Origin: Eubacteriales bacterium
GTDB lineage: Bacteria > Bacillota > Clostridia > Peptostreptococcales > Anaerovoracaceae
Assembly: GCA_028706405.1 (NCBI GenBank)
Contig: JAQWBM010000006.1
Coordinates: 1-64,000 of the forward strand
Direction of reading: 5' to 3'
DNA: 64,000 nucleotides
The notes under the pieces were generated by a model. That model had not been told where the DNA came from, did not search any database, and saw only the letters and a program-made list of their open reading frames with translations. Position numbers and translations under genes: made by a program. Position 1 is the stretch's first letter; every line of letters starts with the position of its first letter. Below are positions 35,544-44,461 of the stretch, in pieces.

Positions 35544-36023
35544 ATGAGAAGAAAAGACAGAGAACTAAAGGATATTAATGCTATCTTTGAAGTTGTTAAA
35601 AATTGTAGTGTTGCTCATGTTGCTATGGTCGATGAAGGGAAGCCTTACGTTGTTGCATTGAATTTTGGATATGAGCGTAATAATGATGAGCTGACTCTAT
35701 ACTTTCATGGTGCATATGAAGGTAAGAAAATAGATATTTTTAAAAAAAATCCATCAGTATATTTTCAGATGGATTGCATTAATGAGTTTATTGAAGGAAC
35801 ACTTGAAAATCCATGTGATTACTGTTGGAGATATGACAGTGTAATGGGCAGCGGCGATGTCGAATTTATAGAAAATGAAGCCGAAAAAAAACATGCTCTT
35901 AACCGTATTATCCAACACCTTGGTAAAACAGAAGAACATTTTGACTTTCCCTCACAAATGTTTTCTAAAACCTGTACTTATCGGGTACGCTCAACTGATA
36001 TTACAGGAAAGCACCGCGAATAG
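35544..36023 (+). CDS. Pyridoxamine-phosphate-oxidase-fold flavoprotein (NimA-like)
   Basis: A 159-residue split-barrel FMN-binding protein of the 5-nitroimidazole-resistance/PNPOx-like family. The characteristic start MRRKDRELKD, the strand VAHVAMVDEGKPYVVALNFGYE and the FHGAYEGKKIDIFKKNPSVYFQMD region (flavin phosphate contact) are visible. It ends with TCTYRVRSTDITGK. Members reduce or bind small molecules; a true nitroreductase function is not established by sequence. It is followed by a palindromic element. Confidence 0.85.
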   Translation: MRRKDRELKDINAIFEVVKNCSVAHVAMVDEGKPYVVALNFGYERNNDELTLYFHGAYEGKKIDIFKKNPSVYFQMDCINEFIEGTLENPCDYCWRYDSVMGSGDVEFIENEAEKKHALNRIIQHLGKTEEHFDFPSQMFSKTCTYRVRSTDITGKHRE

Positions 36024-36052
36024 GCATAGATTTATTTATCGGGTAGCGGACC

Positions 36053-36120
36053 GTTTGGGAACGTTCCTTAATTGTTACACATAACTGTGTCATTTGGGTG
36101 TGACAATTAAGTAACGTCCC
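36053..36120. repeat. Palindromic REP-like element
   Basis: GGGAACGTTCCTTAATTGT, TACAC and, after a loop, GTGTGACAATTAAGTAACG, TCCCC form a long imperfect stem ending in T6. The ends (GGGGACGTT / GGGAACGTT) resemble extragenic palindromes associated with Y1-type transposases. It may also serve as terminator between the convergent flavoprotein and phoU genes. Confidence 0.5.
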
Positions 36121-36126
36121 CTTTTT

Positions 36127-36777
36127 TCACTCCATTTCATAATTCCCTTCCATAGCAAACACTGTTTCTTCGCAGATATTAGTTGCATAATCTGCGATTC
36201 TCTCCAGGTGTGACGCAATAAAAAGGAACATCACGCTTTGGTTCGATTTGTCCGGTTCCTTGTCTATTATGCTCATAAGCTCATCATATATATTTCGGAA
36301 CATCTCGTCCACTTCTTCATCTGTCTTCCAAACCTTCCTTGCTAATCTCAAGTCACTGTTAACAAAGGCATCTATGGCATTCTTCACCATCTTTGCCGAC
36401 ATATCGGCCATTATGGGTATATCTATAATTTCTTTTATGAACTCCATCTTTTCAAAGCGAAGGGTATATTTTGCGATATCTTCACAATGATCTCCTATCC
36501 TTTCCAAATCTCTTATCATCTGCATTATGGAAATCATATGCCGCAGGTCGCCGGCTAGAGGCTGTTGAGTCGCCAGAAGTTTCAGGCATTTATCTCTTAT
36601 AGTATCCTCCTGATCATCAATGTTTTCATCATTGGCAATGATAGCTCTTGCCAAATCTGAATTTTTTTCTTTTAAAGATTTTATAGAATCCCGTATTGTT
36701 TCTTCCACCAATTTCGTCATCTTCAATAAGTCATCTGTTATCTCTCTAATATCATGGTCTATTGGTCTTGCTGTCAT
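36127..36777 (-). CDS. phoU: Phosphate signalling protein PhoU
   Basis: Cytoplasmic regulator that links the Pst transporter to the PhoR kinase and restrains phosphate uptake. It is a 216-residue all-helical protein of two PhoU repeats, each with the metal-binding E/DxxxD signature (RDLERIGDHCEDIAKYTLR and SHLERIADYATNICEE). The gene overlaps the end of pstB by one base (TAATG), so translation is coupled. It is the last gene of the pst operon. Confidence 0.95.
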   Translation of the reverse strand: MTARPIDHDIREITDDLLKMTKLVEETIRDSIKSLKEKNSDLARAIIANDENIDDQEDTIRDKCLKLLATQQPLAGDLRHMISIMQMIRDLERIGDHCEDIAKYTLRFEKMEFIKEIIDIPIMADMSAKMVKNAIDAFVNSDLRLARKVWKTDEEVDEMFRNIYDELMSIIDKEPDKSNQSVMFLFIASHLERIADYATNICEETVFAMEGNYEME

Positions 36778-37532
36778 TATCCGAACCTCCCTGTTATATA
36801 ATCTTCTGTCTTTTTGTCTGCCGGATTTGAAAAAATTACTTCAGTCTTATCTGTTTCAATCACCTTTCCATTTAAGAAAAAGGATGTGTAATCAGAAACT
36901 CTCCCTGCCTGCTGCATATTATGCGTTACAATCACGATGCTATACTTAACTGCGAGTTCCTTCAGAAGTTCTTCAATTTTTGCTGTGGCTACCGGATCCA
37001 ACGCGGAGGTAGGCTCATCCATCAGAATGACTTCGGGTTCAACTGCAAGACATCTTGCAATGCAAAGCCTCTGTTGCTGCCCACCAGAAAGCCCTAAGGC
37101 GGGTTTTTGAAGCCTATCCTTTACTTCCTCCCACATCGCCACCTCGTATAGGGCCTTTTCTACAATCCTATCAAGCTTACTTTTGTTTTTTTCACCGTGT
37201 ATCCTCGGACCGTAAACAATATTCTCATAAATTGTTTTAGGAAAGGGGTTAGGCTTCTGAAATACCATTCCAACTTTCTTACGCAAAGCGATAACGTCAT
37301 AATTGAGTCCATACATATCCTTACCGTCAAATTTTACTGTTCCTTCAATCCGAACACCCTGTATCAAGTCGTTCATACGATTTAGCGTTCTTAAAAAAGT
37401 TGACTTACCGCAACCCGATGGCCCGATCAATGCCGTGATTTTATTGCGATATATGTTCATATCGACATTATCTAAAGCTTGAAAGCTTCCATAATACAGG
37501 TTTAGTTTTTCTATCTCGAATTTAGTTTCCAT
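36777..37532 (-). CDS. pstB: Phosphate ABC transporter ATP-binding protein PstB
   Basis: ATPase of the high-affinity phosphate importer. Walker [21 protein letters not shown] is the PstB-specific form. [56 protein letters not shown] and the H-loop [15 protein letters not shown] are all present. 251 residues is typical. It overlaps pstA by 11 nt. Confidence 0.97.
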   Translation of the reverse strand: METKFEIEKLNLYYGSFQALDNVDMNIYRNKITALIGPSGCGKSTFLRTLNRMNDLIQGVRIEGTVKFDGKDMYGLNYDVIALRKKVGMVFQKPNPFPKTIYENIVYGPRIHGEKNKSKLDRIVEKALYEVAMWEEVKDRLQKPALGLSGGQQQRLCIARCLAVEPEVILMDEPTSALDPVATAKIEELLKELAVKYSIVIVTHNMQQAGRVSDYTSFFLNGKVIETDKTEVIFSNPADKKTEDYITGRFG

Positions 37533-38376
37533 TACTTCCCCCCAGATTGTTAGTTATAAGAGTTGCGGTACCGTTTATCACCAGCACGATGAAAATCAAT
37601 AGAGCTGCGGTCGCATATGTTCTTTCCATGGATAAGCCCTCAGACGCCAGTGTATATAGATGTACTGCCATAGTTCTTGTAGAATCAAACAGTGAAGTTG
37701 GTACTCTTAGCGAACCTCCAACGGTTAACATAATCGCTGCTGATTCTCCTATTGCTCTTCCTATTCCGAGAATCAGACCTGTAAGAATCCCTGGTTTACA
37801 GCACGGGATAATAACTTTTGTAATCGTTTGCCATTTCGTTGCCCCAAGAGATAAACTGCCTTCCCTATACGCCATCGGAACTGTTTTAAGAGATTCCTCC
37901 GTTGCGCGCACCAGAGTAGGAAGAACCATCATAGCAAGGGTTAAACCACCGGAAATAACCGACCAGCCCATTCCTAAAAATATTACGAAAAATGCAAAAC
38001 CGAAAAGGCCAAATATTATAGATGGTATTCCTGCCAGTATTTCAGTGAAGAATCGTATAATAGTAACTCCTTTGCCTCCTTTTGCATACTCCGTAAAATA
38101 GATTGCCGCAGCGACTCCTATTGGGGTAGCAATAACAATGCCAACTCCGGTAACATACAAGGTACCTATGATAACCGAGAAAATACCGCCCTCTCTGCCC
38201 ATCTTTCTTGGGTCCTGAGACAAGAATTCAAAATCGATATGGGAAAGACCATTCATGAGGATATAGCTAATAATTATGATCAATGCTGCCAGTGTTAAGG
38301 CTGCCAGGGTTCCAATGATTCCATAGAATACAATATTTTTGAAGGTTTTTACTTTTTGCAAATGTGTTTGAGCCAT
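37522..38376 (-). CDS. pstA: Phosphate ABC transporter permease PstA
   Basis: One of the two membrane permeases for phosphate. It has six hydrophobic helices with the PstA signature [19 protein letters not shown] and the EAA-loop [25 protein letters not shown] region. 284 residues is typical. Its start abuts the pstC stop (1-nt overlap), and its end overlaps pstB. Confidence 0.95.
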   Translation of the reverse strand: MAQTHLQKVKTFKNIVFYGIIGTLAALTLAALIIIISYILMNGLSHIDFEFLSQDPRKMGREGGIFSVIIGTLYVTGVGIVIATPIGVAAAIYFTEYAKGGKGVTIIRFFTEILAGIPSIIFGLFGFAFFVIFLGMGWSVISGGLTLAMMVLPTLVRATEESLKTVPMAYREGSLSLGATKWQTITKVIIPCCKPGILTGLILGIGRAIGESAAIMLTVGGSLRVPTSLFDSTRTMAVHLYTLASEGLSMERTYATAALLIFIVLVINGTATLITNNLGGSNGN

Positions 38377-39266
38377 TATACTGCATTGCCTCCTAATCTC
38401 CTCACGCTGATCTGGGCTATAATATTTAGAATCATGATAATAATAAACAAAATTATACCGACTGCAAACAGCACCTGCTGATGTGTCGGCGATGCATATC
38501 CCATTTCCATCGCGATTGTTCCGGTCAAAGTGGCTACGGGATCCAACACAGTATTCGGCATCTTCGCCATATTACCTGTAATTAAGAGAACCGCCATAGT
38601 TTCGCCGATAGCTCTGCCCATACCTAGTATGATAGATGATAGTATACCGGATTTTGCGGTTGGCACCAACACTCTTACCATAGTCTCCATTTTGTTTGCT
38701 CCAAGGGCCAAGGATGCTTCTTTATACTCATGTGGTACAGCGGTAATCGCGTTTTCCGACATGCTCACGATCGTCGGAAGAATCATAATAGCAAGTATCG
38801 CTGCTCCAGCCAGAATACTGAAACCTGTTGTTGAAACATTCGGAGCAAATATCTGATATATAGGCAGGATATAATTACGTATCGCCGGTATCAGAACTAC
38901 CAGACCAAAAAATCCATAAACTACAGACGGAATACCTGCCAAAAGCTCTATAGCAAATTTAAATACTTTTGCCGGTTTTTTTGCCAATATTTCTGAAAGG
39001 AAAACAGCACATGCTACGCCTATAGGAACTCCTATTATAAGCGCTCCAATGGTTACTGATAATGTTCCTGCTATCAATGGCAGTATGCCATAGTATCCGT
39101 TAGTGGGCGACCAAGTTGTCCCGAATATAAAATCAATTAATCCATATTGGATCAGTATCGGAAGACCGGACTGGAATATAAAAACCGTAATCAATGCCAC
39201 CGAAATAGTTGCTACTATCGCTGAGAGCAATATTACTTTTTCTATTACTTTTTCATAGTTCTTCAT
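38376..39266 (-). CDS. pstC: Phosphate ABC transporter permease PstC
   Basis: Second membrane permease of the phosphate importer. It has six helices. Family motifs include LLAGIPSVVYGFFGLVVL, YKEASLALGANKMETMVRVLVPTAKSG (EAA loop) and GMGRAIGETMAVLLITGN. 296 residues is typical. It lies 96 nt downstream of pstS, followed without a gap by pstA. Confidence 0.95.
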   Translation of the reverse strand: MKNYEKVIEKVILLSAIVATISVALITVFIFQSGLPILIQYGLIDFIFGTTWSPTNGYYGILPLIAGTLSVTIGALIIGVPIGVACAVFLSEILAKKPAKVFKFAIELLAGIPSVVYGFFGLVVLIPAIRNYILPIYQIFAPNVSTTGFSILAGAAILAIMILPTIVSMSENAITAVPHEYKEASLALGANKMETMVRVLVPTAKSGILSSIILGMGRAIGETMAVLLITGNMAKMPNTVLDPVATLTGTIAMEMGYASPTHQQVLFAVGIILFIIIMILNIIAQISVRRLGGNAV

Positions 39267-39362
39267 TTATTGCTACCTTTCGCAGTACAAGTGAAAGCCT
39301 CACCGTAATATACGATAAAACACACTGTTACTTTTGCGCTATATCTGAAATTATAAGAAAAT

Positions 39363-40226
39363 CTATGCTACCGGAATAAATCCGCTATCTTCTACAATCG
39401 CCTGTCCTTCTGCACTCAGTATGAAGTCGATGAACATTTGCGCTGCTTCTGTCAATTCTCCGCCTCTAACATAGAGGAATGGTCTTGAAATCTTATAGTC
39501 GCCCGACAGTACGGTTTCGTTAGATGGGGCAACGCCTTCTACCTTTAAGGCTTTTACGGTATCACTAAGTGAGCCAAGGGATACATATCCGATCGTATTT
39601 GGTGTGGTTGCAACTGTCTGCATAACTGCTCCGGTTGAACCCTGTACTAAAGCATCCTGGGTTGTGTTTTCAACTTCTTCGCCGGCGTCATTCTTTCCCA
39701 TTACCTTTGTGATTTCTGTGAATGCGCCTCTTGTGCCGGAACCTTCTTCTCTGCTGACTACAACTATAGGAGCATCTTCGCCGCCAACTTCACTCCAGTT
39801 GGTGATTTCTCCTATGTAGATTTTATTGATCTGTTCGAGTGTAAGATCTTCAACTGTGGATTCCGGATGAACGACTACTGCAACACCGTCATTTGCAATG
39901 ACATATTCTTCTGCTACGGATGCTTTTTCTTCATCCTTTACATTTCTTGACAACGCGCCGAAATCTGCAATTTTTTCCGCAATTGCTTTGATTCCCTGTC
40001 CTGAACCGCCGCCCTGCACTTCTACAGAAATTCCTGGGTTCGCATCCATAAATGCTGCTGCCAGTTCTTCTGATAAAGGCTGTACTGAGGTTGATCCTGC
40101 CGTTACAACGGTACCTGTGACTTCCCCGGCTCCATCGTCTGTGCCTGGATCTTCTTTGTCGCCGCAGCCTGCCAGTAATCCAAAAGCTAATAGAATTACT
40201 AATGTTATAGATAATATCTTTTTCAT
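39363..40226 (-). CDS. pstS: Phosphate-binding lipoprotein PstS
   Basis: Surface lipoprotein receptor of the phosphate importer. A signal peptide with lipobox LAGCG is followed by the PstS fold: GSTSVQPLSEELAAAF and EVQGGGSGQGIKAI near the N-terminus, VVVSREEGSGTRGAFTE (phosphate-contacting loop) and TPNTIGYVSLGSL. The ATG at 40224-40226 follows AAGGAGAAGGTGATA; the longer frame starts before that site. A phased set of TTAACA boxes upstream points to PhoP control. Confidence 0.96.
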   Translation of the reverse strand: MKKILSITLVILLAFGLLAGCGDKEDPGTDDGAGEVTGTVVTAGSTSVQPLSEELAAAFMDANPGISVEVQGGGSGQGIKAIAEKIADFGALSRNVKDEEKASVAEEYVIANDGVAVVVHPESTVEDLTLEQINKIYIGEITNWSEVGGEDAPIVVVSREEGSGTRGAFTEITKVMGKNDAGEEVENTTQDALVQGSTGAVMQTVATTPNTIGYVSLGSLSDTVKALKVEGVAPSNETVLSGDYKISRPFLYVRGGELTEAAQMFIDFILSAEGQAIVEDSGFIPVA

Positions 40227-40291
40227 TATCACCTTCTCCTTTTCTTCCTTTGGAATCAATTATAATTTCGCCTATTATGGTTTATGGTTCT

Positions 40292-40368
40292 AATAATATA
40301 TATCCATTGTTAAGAAAGAATAAAGCAAATGTTAAGAGTATGTTAAATGAAAAAGGAGTTATTGTTAA
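40292..40368 (-). promoter_or_regulatory. PhoP-box array and promoter of the pst operon
   Basis: On the minus strand TTAACA occurs at 40363-40368, 40341-40346, 40330-40335 and 40308-40313. The spacing is 22, 11 and 22 bp, that is one helical turn or two. This is the direct-repeat pattern recognised by PhoP in Bacillus (TTAACA-like hexamers 11 bp apart). A TATTAT -10-like box follows at about 40293-40298. The pstS start codon is about 70 nt downstream. Confidence 0.8.
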
Positions 40369-40481
40369 ATATTTATTATTCCAGCAATAACTCTTACATC
40401 TGCGCTTATATTTAAAGTTGTTGCAACATAATAGTTTTGTTGTCACCTTTACTCTATGACAGAATCCAGACAGCTTAGGGT

Positions 40482-41792
40482 TCAGCCTTTGAAAATTACA
40501 GTGAAGGTTGAGCCTTTACCCTGCTCACTCTCTACCTGGATTTCTGCTTCAAACAACGCTGCAATATGCTTTACGATGGCCAGACCAAGTCCGGTCCCGC
40601 CCGCCTTTTGGGAACGTGATTTATCCACTCTATAGAATCGTTCAAATAGCCTTGGCATATGCTCACGCGGTATGCCTATGCCTTCATCACTTACGCTGAT
40701 ATAAACTTTTCCTTCTTTTTTTACAGCACTAACAGTGACAGTCCCTCCATCGTGGGAATACTTTATGGCATTTTCTATCAGATTCATCAAAAGCTGCTTA
40801 AATCGATCATTATTCCCACCAATATATATCTCATACGCATAGTGTGTAACGATTTTAACCTTTTTTGCCTCAATTACGGGTCCTAAGGAATCCAGGATTT
40901 CCTCAATAGATTCCCTTACATTTATGTCGCTGTCAGTATTCACCTCACGCTTGTTTTCAATATCCGATATAATCAAAATATCCTCAATGAGTCTTTTTAA
41001 TCTTGCGGCCTCAATGGCTATAATATCAAGGAATTTCGTTCTGATTTCCGGATCTTCCGCAGCTCCGTCCTGAAGTGTTTCCACAAAACCTGAAATAGAA
41101 GTCAGAGGCGTTTTCAGCTCGTGTGTTACATTGGACACAAAATCCTTTCTGATCCGCTCCGCCTTTTTATTCTCTTTCATTGTGGCTTTTAGCTGCTCTT
41201 CCATTTCATTTATTGGCTTCATAAGGATATTTGCATATGCAATCGCAATCACTATTGCCGCCAATATTCCGACGAGAGAAGAAATCAGCGAGGTTGTTAC
41301 AAGAAAGTCATTAATTATTTTTAGTTTATTAATTTCAAGTGCCATACGGGTAATCAGGACAGTCTCTCCCGAATACTCCAAAGACTTCGCCACATAAAGA
41401 TATTCTGCGTCAAGAGTGCTGCTTTTTCTGCTGCTTCGCCCTTCTCCCGTCAGGAGCGCTTCTCTTATTTCTTCTCTGTTAAGATGGTTTTCCATATTCG
41501 CAGAGCGTTGTCCTTGTGATGAATCGAAAATAACATTGCCTTCTTTATCTACAAAGGTCAGACGAATATCCATTTGTTCTGAAAAGAACTTGGTTGCCAT
41601 TTTATAATCGATTTTTCCGCCGTTTTCAAGCTCCTCAAGAATGACCATATTTATAAGATTGCAACAAGTTAACAGCGATGTTTCTTTTTCTGAAATGTAG
41701 TTTTTGATATTGACATTAATAGAAATCAAGCTGGTAATTATAACACTGATTAAAACCAAACTTATTGAAAATAAAAGAAACCTCTTTTTCAT
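40482..41792 (-). CDS. phoR: Phosphate-regulon sensor histidine kinase PhoR
   Basis: Membrane sensor kinase of 436 residues. A transmembrane helix (about 6-28), an extracytoplasmic domain (about 29-165), a second helix (about 166-188), a HAMP-like linker and a HisKA domain with the phosphorylated His in FVSNVTHELKTPLTSISGF are visible. The ATPase domain has N box LMNLIENAIKYS, G1 DEGIGIP, F box RLFERFYRVDKSRS and G2 GTGLGLAIVKHI. Its start overlaps the phoP stop by 4 nt (ATGA). The position directly upstream of pst supports the phosphate assignment. Confidence 0.92.
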   Translation of the reverse strand: MKKRFLLFSISLVLISVIITSLISINVNIKNYISEKETSLLTCCNLINMVILEELENGGKIDYKMATKFFSEQMDIRLTFVDKEGNVIFDSSQGQRSANMENHLNREEIREALLTGEGRSSRKSSTLDAEYLYVAKSLEYSGETVLITRMALEINKLKIINDFLVTTSLISSLVGILAAIVIAIAYANILMKPINEMEEQLKATMKENKKAERIRKDFVSNVTHELKTPLTSISGFVETLQDGAAEDPEIRTKFLDIIAIEAARLKRLIEDILIISDIENKREVNTDSDINVRESIEEILDSLGPVIEAKKVKIVTHYAYEIYIGGNNDRFKQLLMNLIENAIKYSHDGGTVTVSAVKKEGKVYISVSDEGIGIPREHMPRLFERFYRVDKSRSQKAGGTGLGLAIVKHIAALFEAEIQVESEQGKGSTFTVIFKG

Positions 41793-42484
41793 AGCATCTT
41801 ATACCCGATTCCCCTGACGGTTTGTATGTAATTTCCTTCATTGTTATCATTCTCGAGTTTTTTCCTGAGATATCTGACATGAACATCGACAGTTCTCGTC
41901 TCTCCAAAATATTCAAAACCCCAAACTCTGTCGAGAAGCTGGTCTCTTGTCATTACCCTTCCTCGATTTTCAGCTAACACTCTTAACAAATCAAACTCCT
42001 TAAGGGTCAAATCCAAAGTTTTTCCCGCAACCTTAACTACATGACTGTCTATGTTAATAGAAAGATCGTTAATTTTGATTTCCTTCTGAGCATCTCCGTT
42101 CTTCACCTGCTCTGTGCTGTTGTCATACCGGCGAAGGACTGCTTTGATTCTGGCCATGAGTTCTCTGGTGCTGAAAGGCTTTGCAATATAGTCATCCGCG
42201 CCGAATTCAAGACCAAGCACCTTGTCGATCTCTTCATTTTTCGCAGTCAGCATAATAATCGGAGTTTTATTTCCTTTTCCCCTCAGCTCTTTACAAATAT
42301 CATAACCATTTTTACCGGGGAGCATGATATCAAGCAGGATCAAATCAGGCCTTTCACTTTCTGCCAGAGCAAGACCCTGAACACCATCTTCAGCGCCAAT
42401 TCCCTCGTATCCGTTCTGATTAAGATTGTACAATACCAGTTCTCTGATATTCGGTTCGTCTTCAATAATTAGAATTTTCTGCAC
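41789..42484 (-). CDS. phoP: Phosphate-regulon response regulator PhoP/PhoB
   Basis: OmpR/PhoB-family response regulator of 231 residues. The receiver domain has EDEPNIRELV, the phospho-acceptor Asp in LILLDIMLPGKNGYD, the switch Thr in MLTAKNEE and Lys in DDYIAKPFS. The C-terminal winged helix (about 130-230) ends with GEYRTVDVHVRYLRKKLE-like residues (TRTVDVHVRYLRKKLEND). The start is GTG at 42482-42484, decided by AGGAGGGCGGA five bases before it. It forms a two-gene unit with phoR. Upstream of pstS there are boxes of the kind it binds. Confidence 0.93.
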   Translation of the reverse strand: MQKILIIEDEPNIRELVLYNLNQNGYEGIGAEDGVQGLALAESERPDLILLDIMLPGKNGYDICKELRGKGNKTPIIMLTAKNEEIDKVLGLEFGADDYIAKPFSTRELMARIKAVLRRYDNSTEQVKNGDAQKEIKINDLSINIDSHVVKVAGKTLDLTLKEFDLLRVLAENRGRVMTRDQLLDRVWGFEYFGETRTVDVHVRYLRKKLENDNNEGNYIQTVRGIGYKML

Positions 42485-42533
42485 TCCGCCCTCCTGTCTG
42501 AATCTGGGGACAATATGACTTTAAAGATAAAAT

Positions 42534-42556
42534 GGCGGGGAAACAGGTTCCCCGCC
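42534..42556 (-). terminator. Terminator between the spore-protein pair and phoP
   Basis: GGCGGGGAA-ACAGG-TTCCCCGCC (9-bp stem). On the minus strand it is followed by ATTTTATC. It should end transcripts from the two short genes at 42683-43030. Confidence 0.75.
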
Positions 42557-42682
42557 TTCCTGGCATGGGCAAATACATACCCAAAATCATTATGTCATTA
42601 TTTAATTGAATTTTCAAGAAATATATTTAAATCTGCTTAACTACTTAAAGAAGTATAGACACATGCCGCCGTTCATTTTCGA

Positions 42683-42856
42683 TTATCGGTTTAATGTCTC
42701 TTCGGCTAGTGCAACTAAAGTTCTGGTTATATCCCCATTTTCTCTTGAAGTCATTTCACCTCGGTCGATATCCTCAAAAGCCGCGGCACCATACTGGTTG
42801 GCAATTTCTGATTTTATTCGCTCGATTTCAGCTCTCTGCCTTAACATCATATTCAT
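42683..42856 (-). CDS. Divergent alpha/beta-type small acid-soluble spore protein
   Basis: A 57-residue protein. The two conserved blocks of alpha/beta SASPs are recognisable. The germination-protease site region KSEIANQYG corresponds to TEIANELG in the neighbouring SASP. The C-terminal DNA-binding block DITRTLVALAEETL corresponds to YMTKRLVEMAEQQL. The central GD-rich part is changed (FEDIDRGEMTSRENGD). The ATG at 42854-42856 follows GGAGAAAGAGA. It lies 15 nt after a 52-residue ORF, so the two are probably co-transcribed in the forespore. Whether it still binds DNA is unclear. Confidence 0.7.
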   Translation of the reverse strand: MNMMLRQRAEIERIKSEIANQYGAAAFEDIDRGEMTSRENGDITRTLVALAEETLNR

Positions 42857-42871
42857 TCTCTTTCTCCTTTA

Positions 42872-43030
42872 TTACATCTCCTTGAAATCTACCCATTCCT
42901 TGACCTCTGCTATATCATTCTCCGATGGTGTGGAAACATTGGAGTCATTTGTTGTTTTTTCTGTGTTCATGAGGGGAAATGTGGTGTAAGTCGGAGTATA
43001 ATTTGAATCGGCCTTTTTATTTTTTTTCAT
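42872..43030 (-). CDS. Short conserved-looking protein (DUF3787-like)
   Basis: A 52-residue ORF starting ATG at 43028-43030 after GGAGAAGAAT and ending 15 nt before the SASP-like gene. The C-terminal half (SNVSTPSENDIAEVKEWVDF) resembles small clostridial DUF3787-type proteins, which end in a similar Pro-Ser-Glu...Lys-Glu-Trp-Val-Asp pattern; this match is from memory. The N-terminus is lysine-rich. Function unknown. The setting suggests spore-stage expression. Confidence 0.5.
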   Translation of the reverse strand: MKKNKKADSNYTPTYTTFPLMNTEKTTNDSNVSTPSENDIAEVKEWVDFKEM

Positions 43031-43120
43031 ATTCTTCTCCATACTTAATAACGCTTAATTAATGCTTAATCGCTTTCTTCGGTTATTAATATCGGCTGAA
43101 CGAGATCTTTCAACATAATA

Positions 43121-43155
43121 AAATCAGCTTATGGATTAAATTCATAAGCTGATTT
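43121..43155 (-). terminator. Terminator after the SASP gene
   Basis: A perfect 13-bp stem (AAATCAGCTTATG and complement) with a 9-nt loop. On the minus strand it is followed by TATTATG. It lies 25 nt after the SASP stop codon. Confidence 0.75.
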
Positions 43156-43179
43156 ACTTGTAATGTTAACTTACTAAAC

Positions 43180-43383
43180 TTATTTTCCCGCTAACTGTTG
43201 TTCCGCCATTTCAACTAATCTCTTAGTCATATAACCGCCAACGTATCCATTCTGTCTCGCTGTAAGGTTTCCCTTATCCATTGTGTCATATCCGGAAATA
43301 CCAAGTTCATTTGCTATCTCAGTCTTCATGTTATTCAATCCATTTTTTGCGTTTGGTTTTACAGGATTATTGTTGCTTACCAT
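43180..43383 (-). CDS. Alpha/beta-type small acid-soluble spore protein
   Basis: DNA-coating protein of the spore core that protects DNA and is digested at germination. The 67 residues contain the GPR protease site MKTEIANELGIS and the C-terminal DNA-binding block NGYVGGYMTKRLVEMAEQQLAGK, both canonical. The ATG at 43381-43383 follows AAAGGAGGTGAATATT; the GTG nine bases earlier overlaps that site. It shows that the organism forms endospores. Expression would be by the forespore sigma factor, but I did not identify a promoter. Confidence 0.95.
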   Translation of the reverse strand: MVSNNNPVKPNAKNGLNNMKTEIANELGISGYDTMDKGNLTARQNGYVGGYMTKRLVEMAEQQLAGK

Positions 43384-43783
43384 AATATTCACCTCCTTTT
43401 GTAGTATTAATTTAACCGGAGCGTTATTTAATATTACAAGTAAATTTTACATGCTTTTCCTTAGTTTTCATTGAAAATTAAATTTAAATATCTTTCAGCG
43501 ATAAAACAACCCGCCTTAATAAGCCTTCAAGCTGTTAAAACAGGCTGTTCAATAAGCTGCCACTTTAATCCGGAGCATGTCTTAAAAATTGAGACTGGTT
43601 GCCGCAGTTCATCCATTTTACAGCCTTCTGATAATAATATAGCCAGTAATAATCGTACTATGCATTTTATATATTTTGTCCGTGCTTGCCATGAGACAGA
43701 TAAAATTAACTATAAAGTTTTTCGACGTTTTGCCGATAAAATAATTAACAAATTCATTTTTGTCAGTTTGTCAGGAGGAAAAA
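43384..43783. other. 400-bp intergenic region without a supported gene
   Basis: A/T-rich. It holds the divergent upstream regions of the SASP gene (minus) and the 43784 gene (plus), the latter with AGGAGGAAAAA at its end. A plus-strand reading frame from 43471 has no ribosome site and an implausible composition. I see no other element. Confidence 0.5.
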
Positions 43784-44389
43784 ATGATTCAAGAGATTCA
43801 CGGTCAGCGGCACGGAATGCCCTGTACAATAAAGTCCGTCCATCAACCCGAAACGAAAATAAGTGAAAAGGTATCGTCGGCAAATCAAAGTCCTAAAACA
43901 GACACCATAAAAATCGGAGCGGAACAGGAAACTTTCATTACCTATAAAAAACCCACAGGCAGCAAACCGGATGCAGCGCAAATCGCTTCGTTAAAAGCAG
44001 AAGCGGAAAAGGCAACGGAAAATTTGCGCAAGCTAGTTGAAGAATTGATTTTGAAACAAAATAAAAATTATCGGGCTTCCACGGGGGATTCTGCCGATAA
44101 ACTGTCAATTAAGCCGAATATCAGTGCCGCAGATATAGAAGCAGCTCAAAAGGCCATCTCCGAGGAAGGAGAATTTGGAGTAAAGGCAGTAAGCGATCGG
44201 CTTGTCGATTTTGCGATTTCCATTTCAGGGGGAGATAAATCAAAGCTTTCCGAATTGGTTTCCTCCATCGATAAAGGCTTTGCCGCAGCCAAACAGGCTC
44301 TTGGCGGAACACTGCCGGGTATCTGCCAACAAACATATGACGAGACCATGAGAACGCTTAGTGAATGGGCGAACGGAACAGAGTCATGA
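43784..44389 (+). CDS. Uncharacterised protein, possibly DUF5610-like
   Basis: A 201-residue soluble protein with no signal peptide. The first 75 residues are low-complexity and polar. The C-terminal part (about 90-200) is helical and reads ISEEGEFGVKAVSDRLVDFA, GGDKSKLSELVSSIDKGFAAAKQALGG, then YDETMRTLSEWANG. This type of block (a helix pair, a GG, and a final Tyr-Asp...W) recalls DUF5610-type bacterial proteins. That is a memory-based comparison. The ATG at 43784 follows AGGAGGAAAAA. No functional neighbour is visible. Confidence 0.6.
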   Translation: MIQEIHGQRHGMPCTIKSVHQPETKISEKVSSANQSPKTDTIKIGAEQETFITYKKPTGSKPDAAQIASLKAEAEKATENLRKLVEELILKQNKNYRASTGDSADKLSIKPNISAADIEAAQKAISEEGEFGVKAVSDRLVDFAISISGGDKSKLSELVSSIDKGFAAAKQALGGTLPGICQQTYDETMRTLSEWANGTES

Positions 44390-44461
44390 TTTTTCGGGTT
44401 CGGGCATTCAGCTGCCATTACAGATGCCCGAACCGGATTTGAACACATCGCTTACTTAAAT

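Noticed and set aside
36053..36120. Simple intrinsic terminator only
   Set aside because: A T run follows, but the stem is far longer than needed and its ends resemble REP palindromes, so it is listed as a repeat with possible terminator use.
43471..43866. Plus-strand frame of 131 codons upstream of the 43784 gene
   Set aside because: No ribosome site, implausible composition, and it overlaps a gene with a strong AGGAGG site in another frame.
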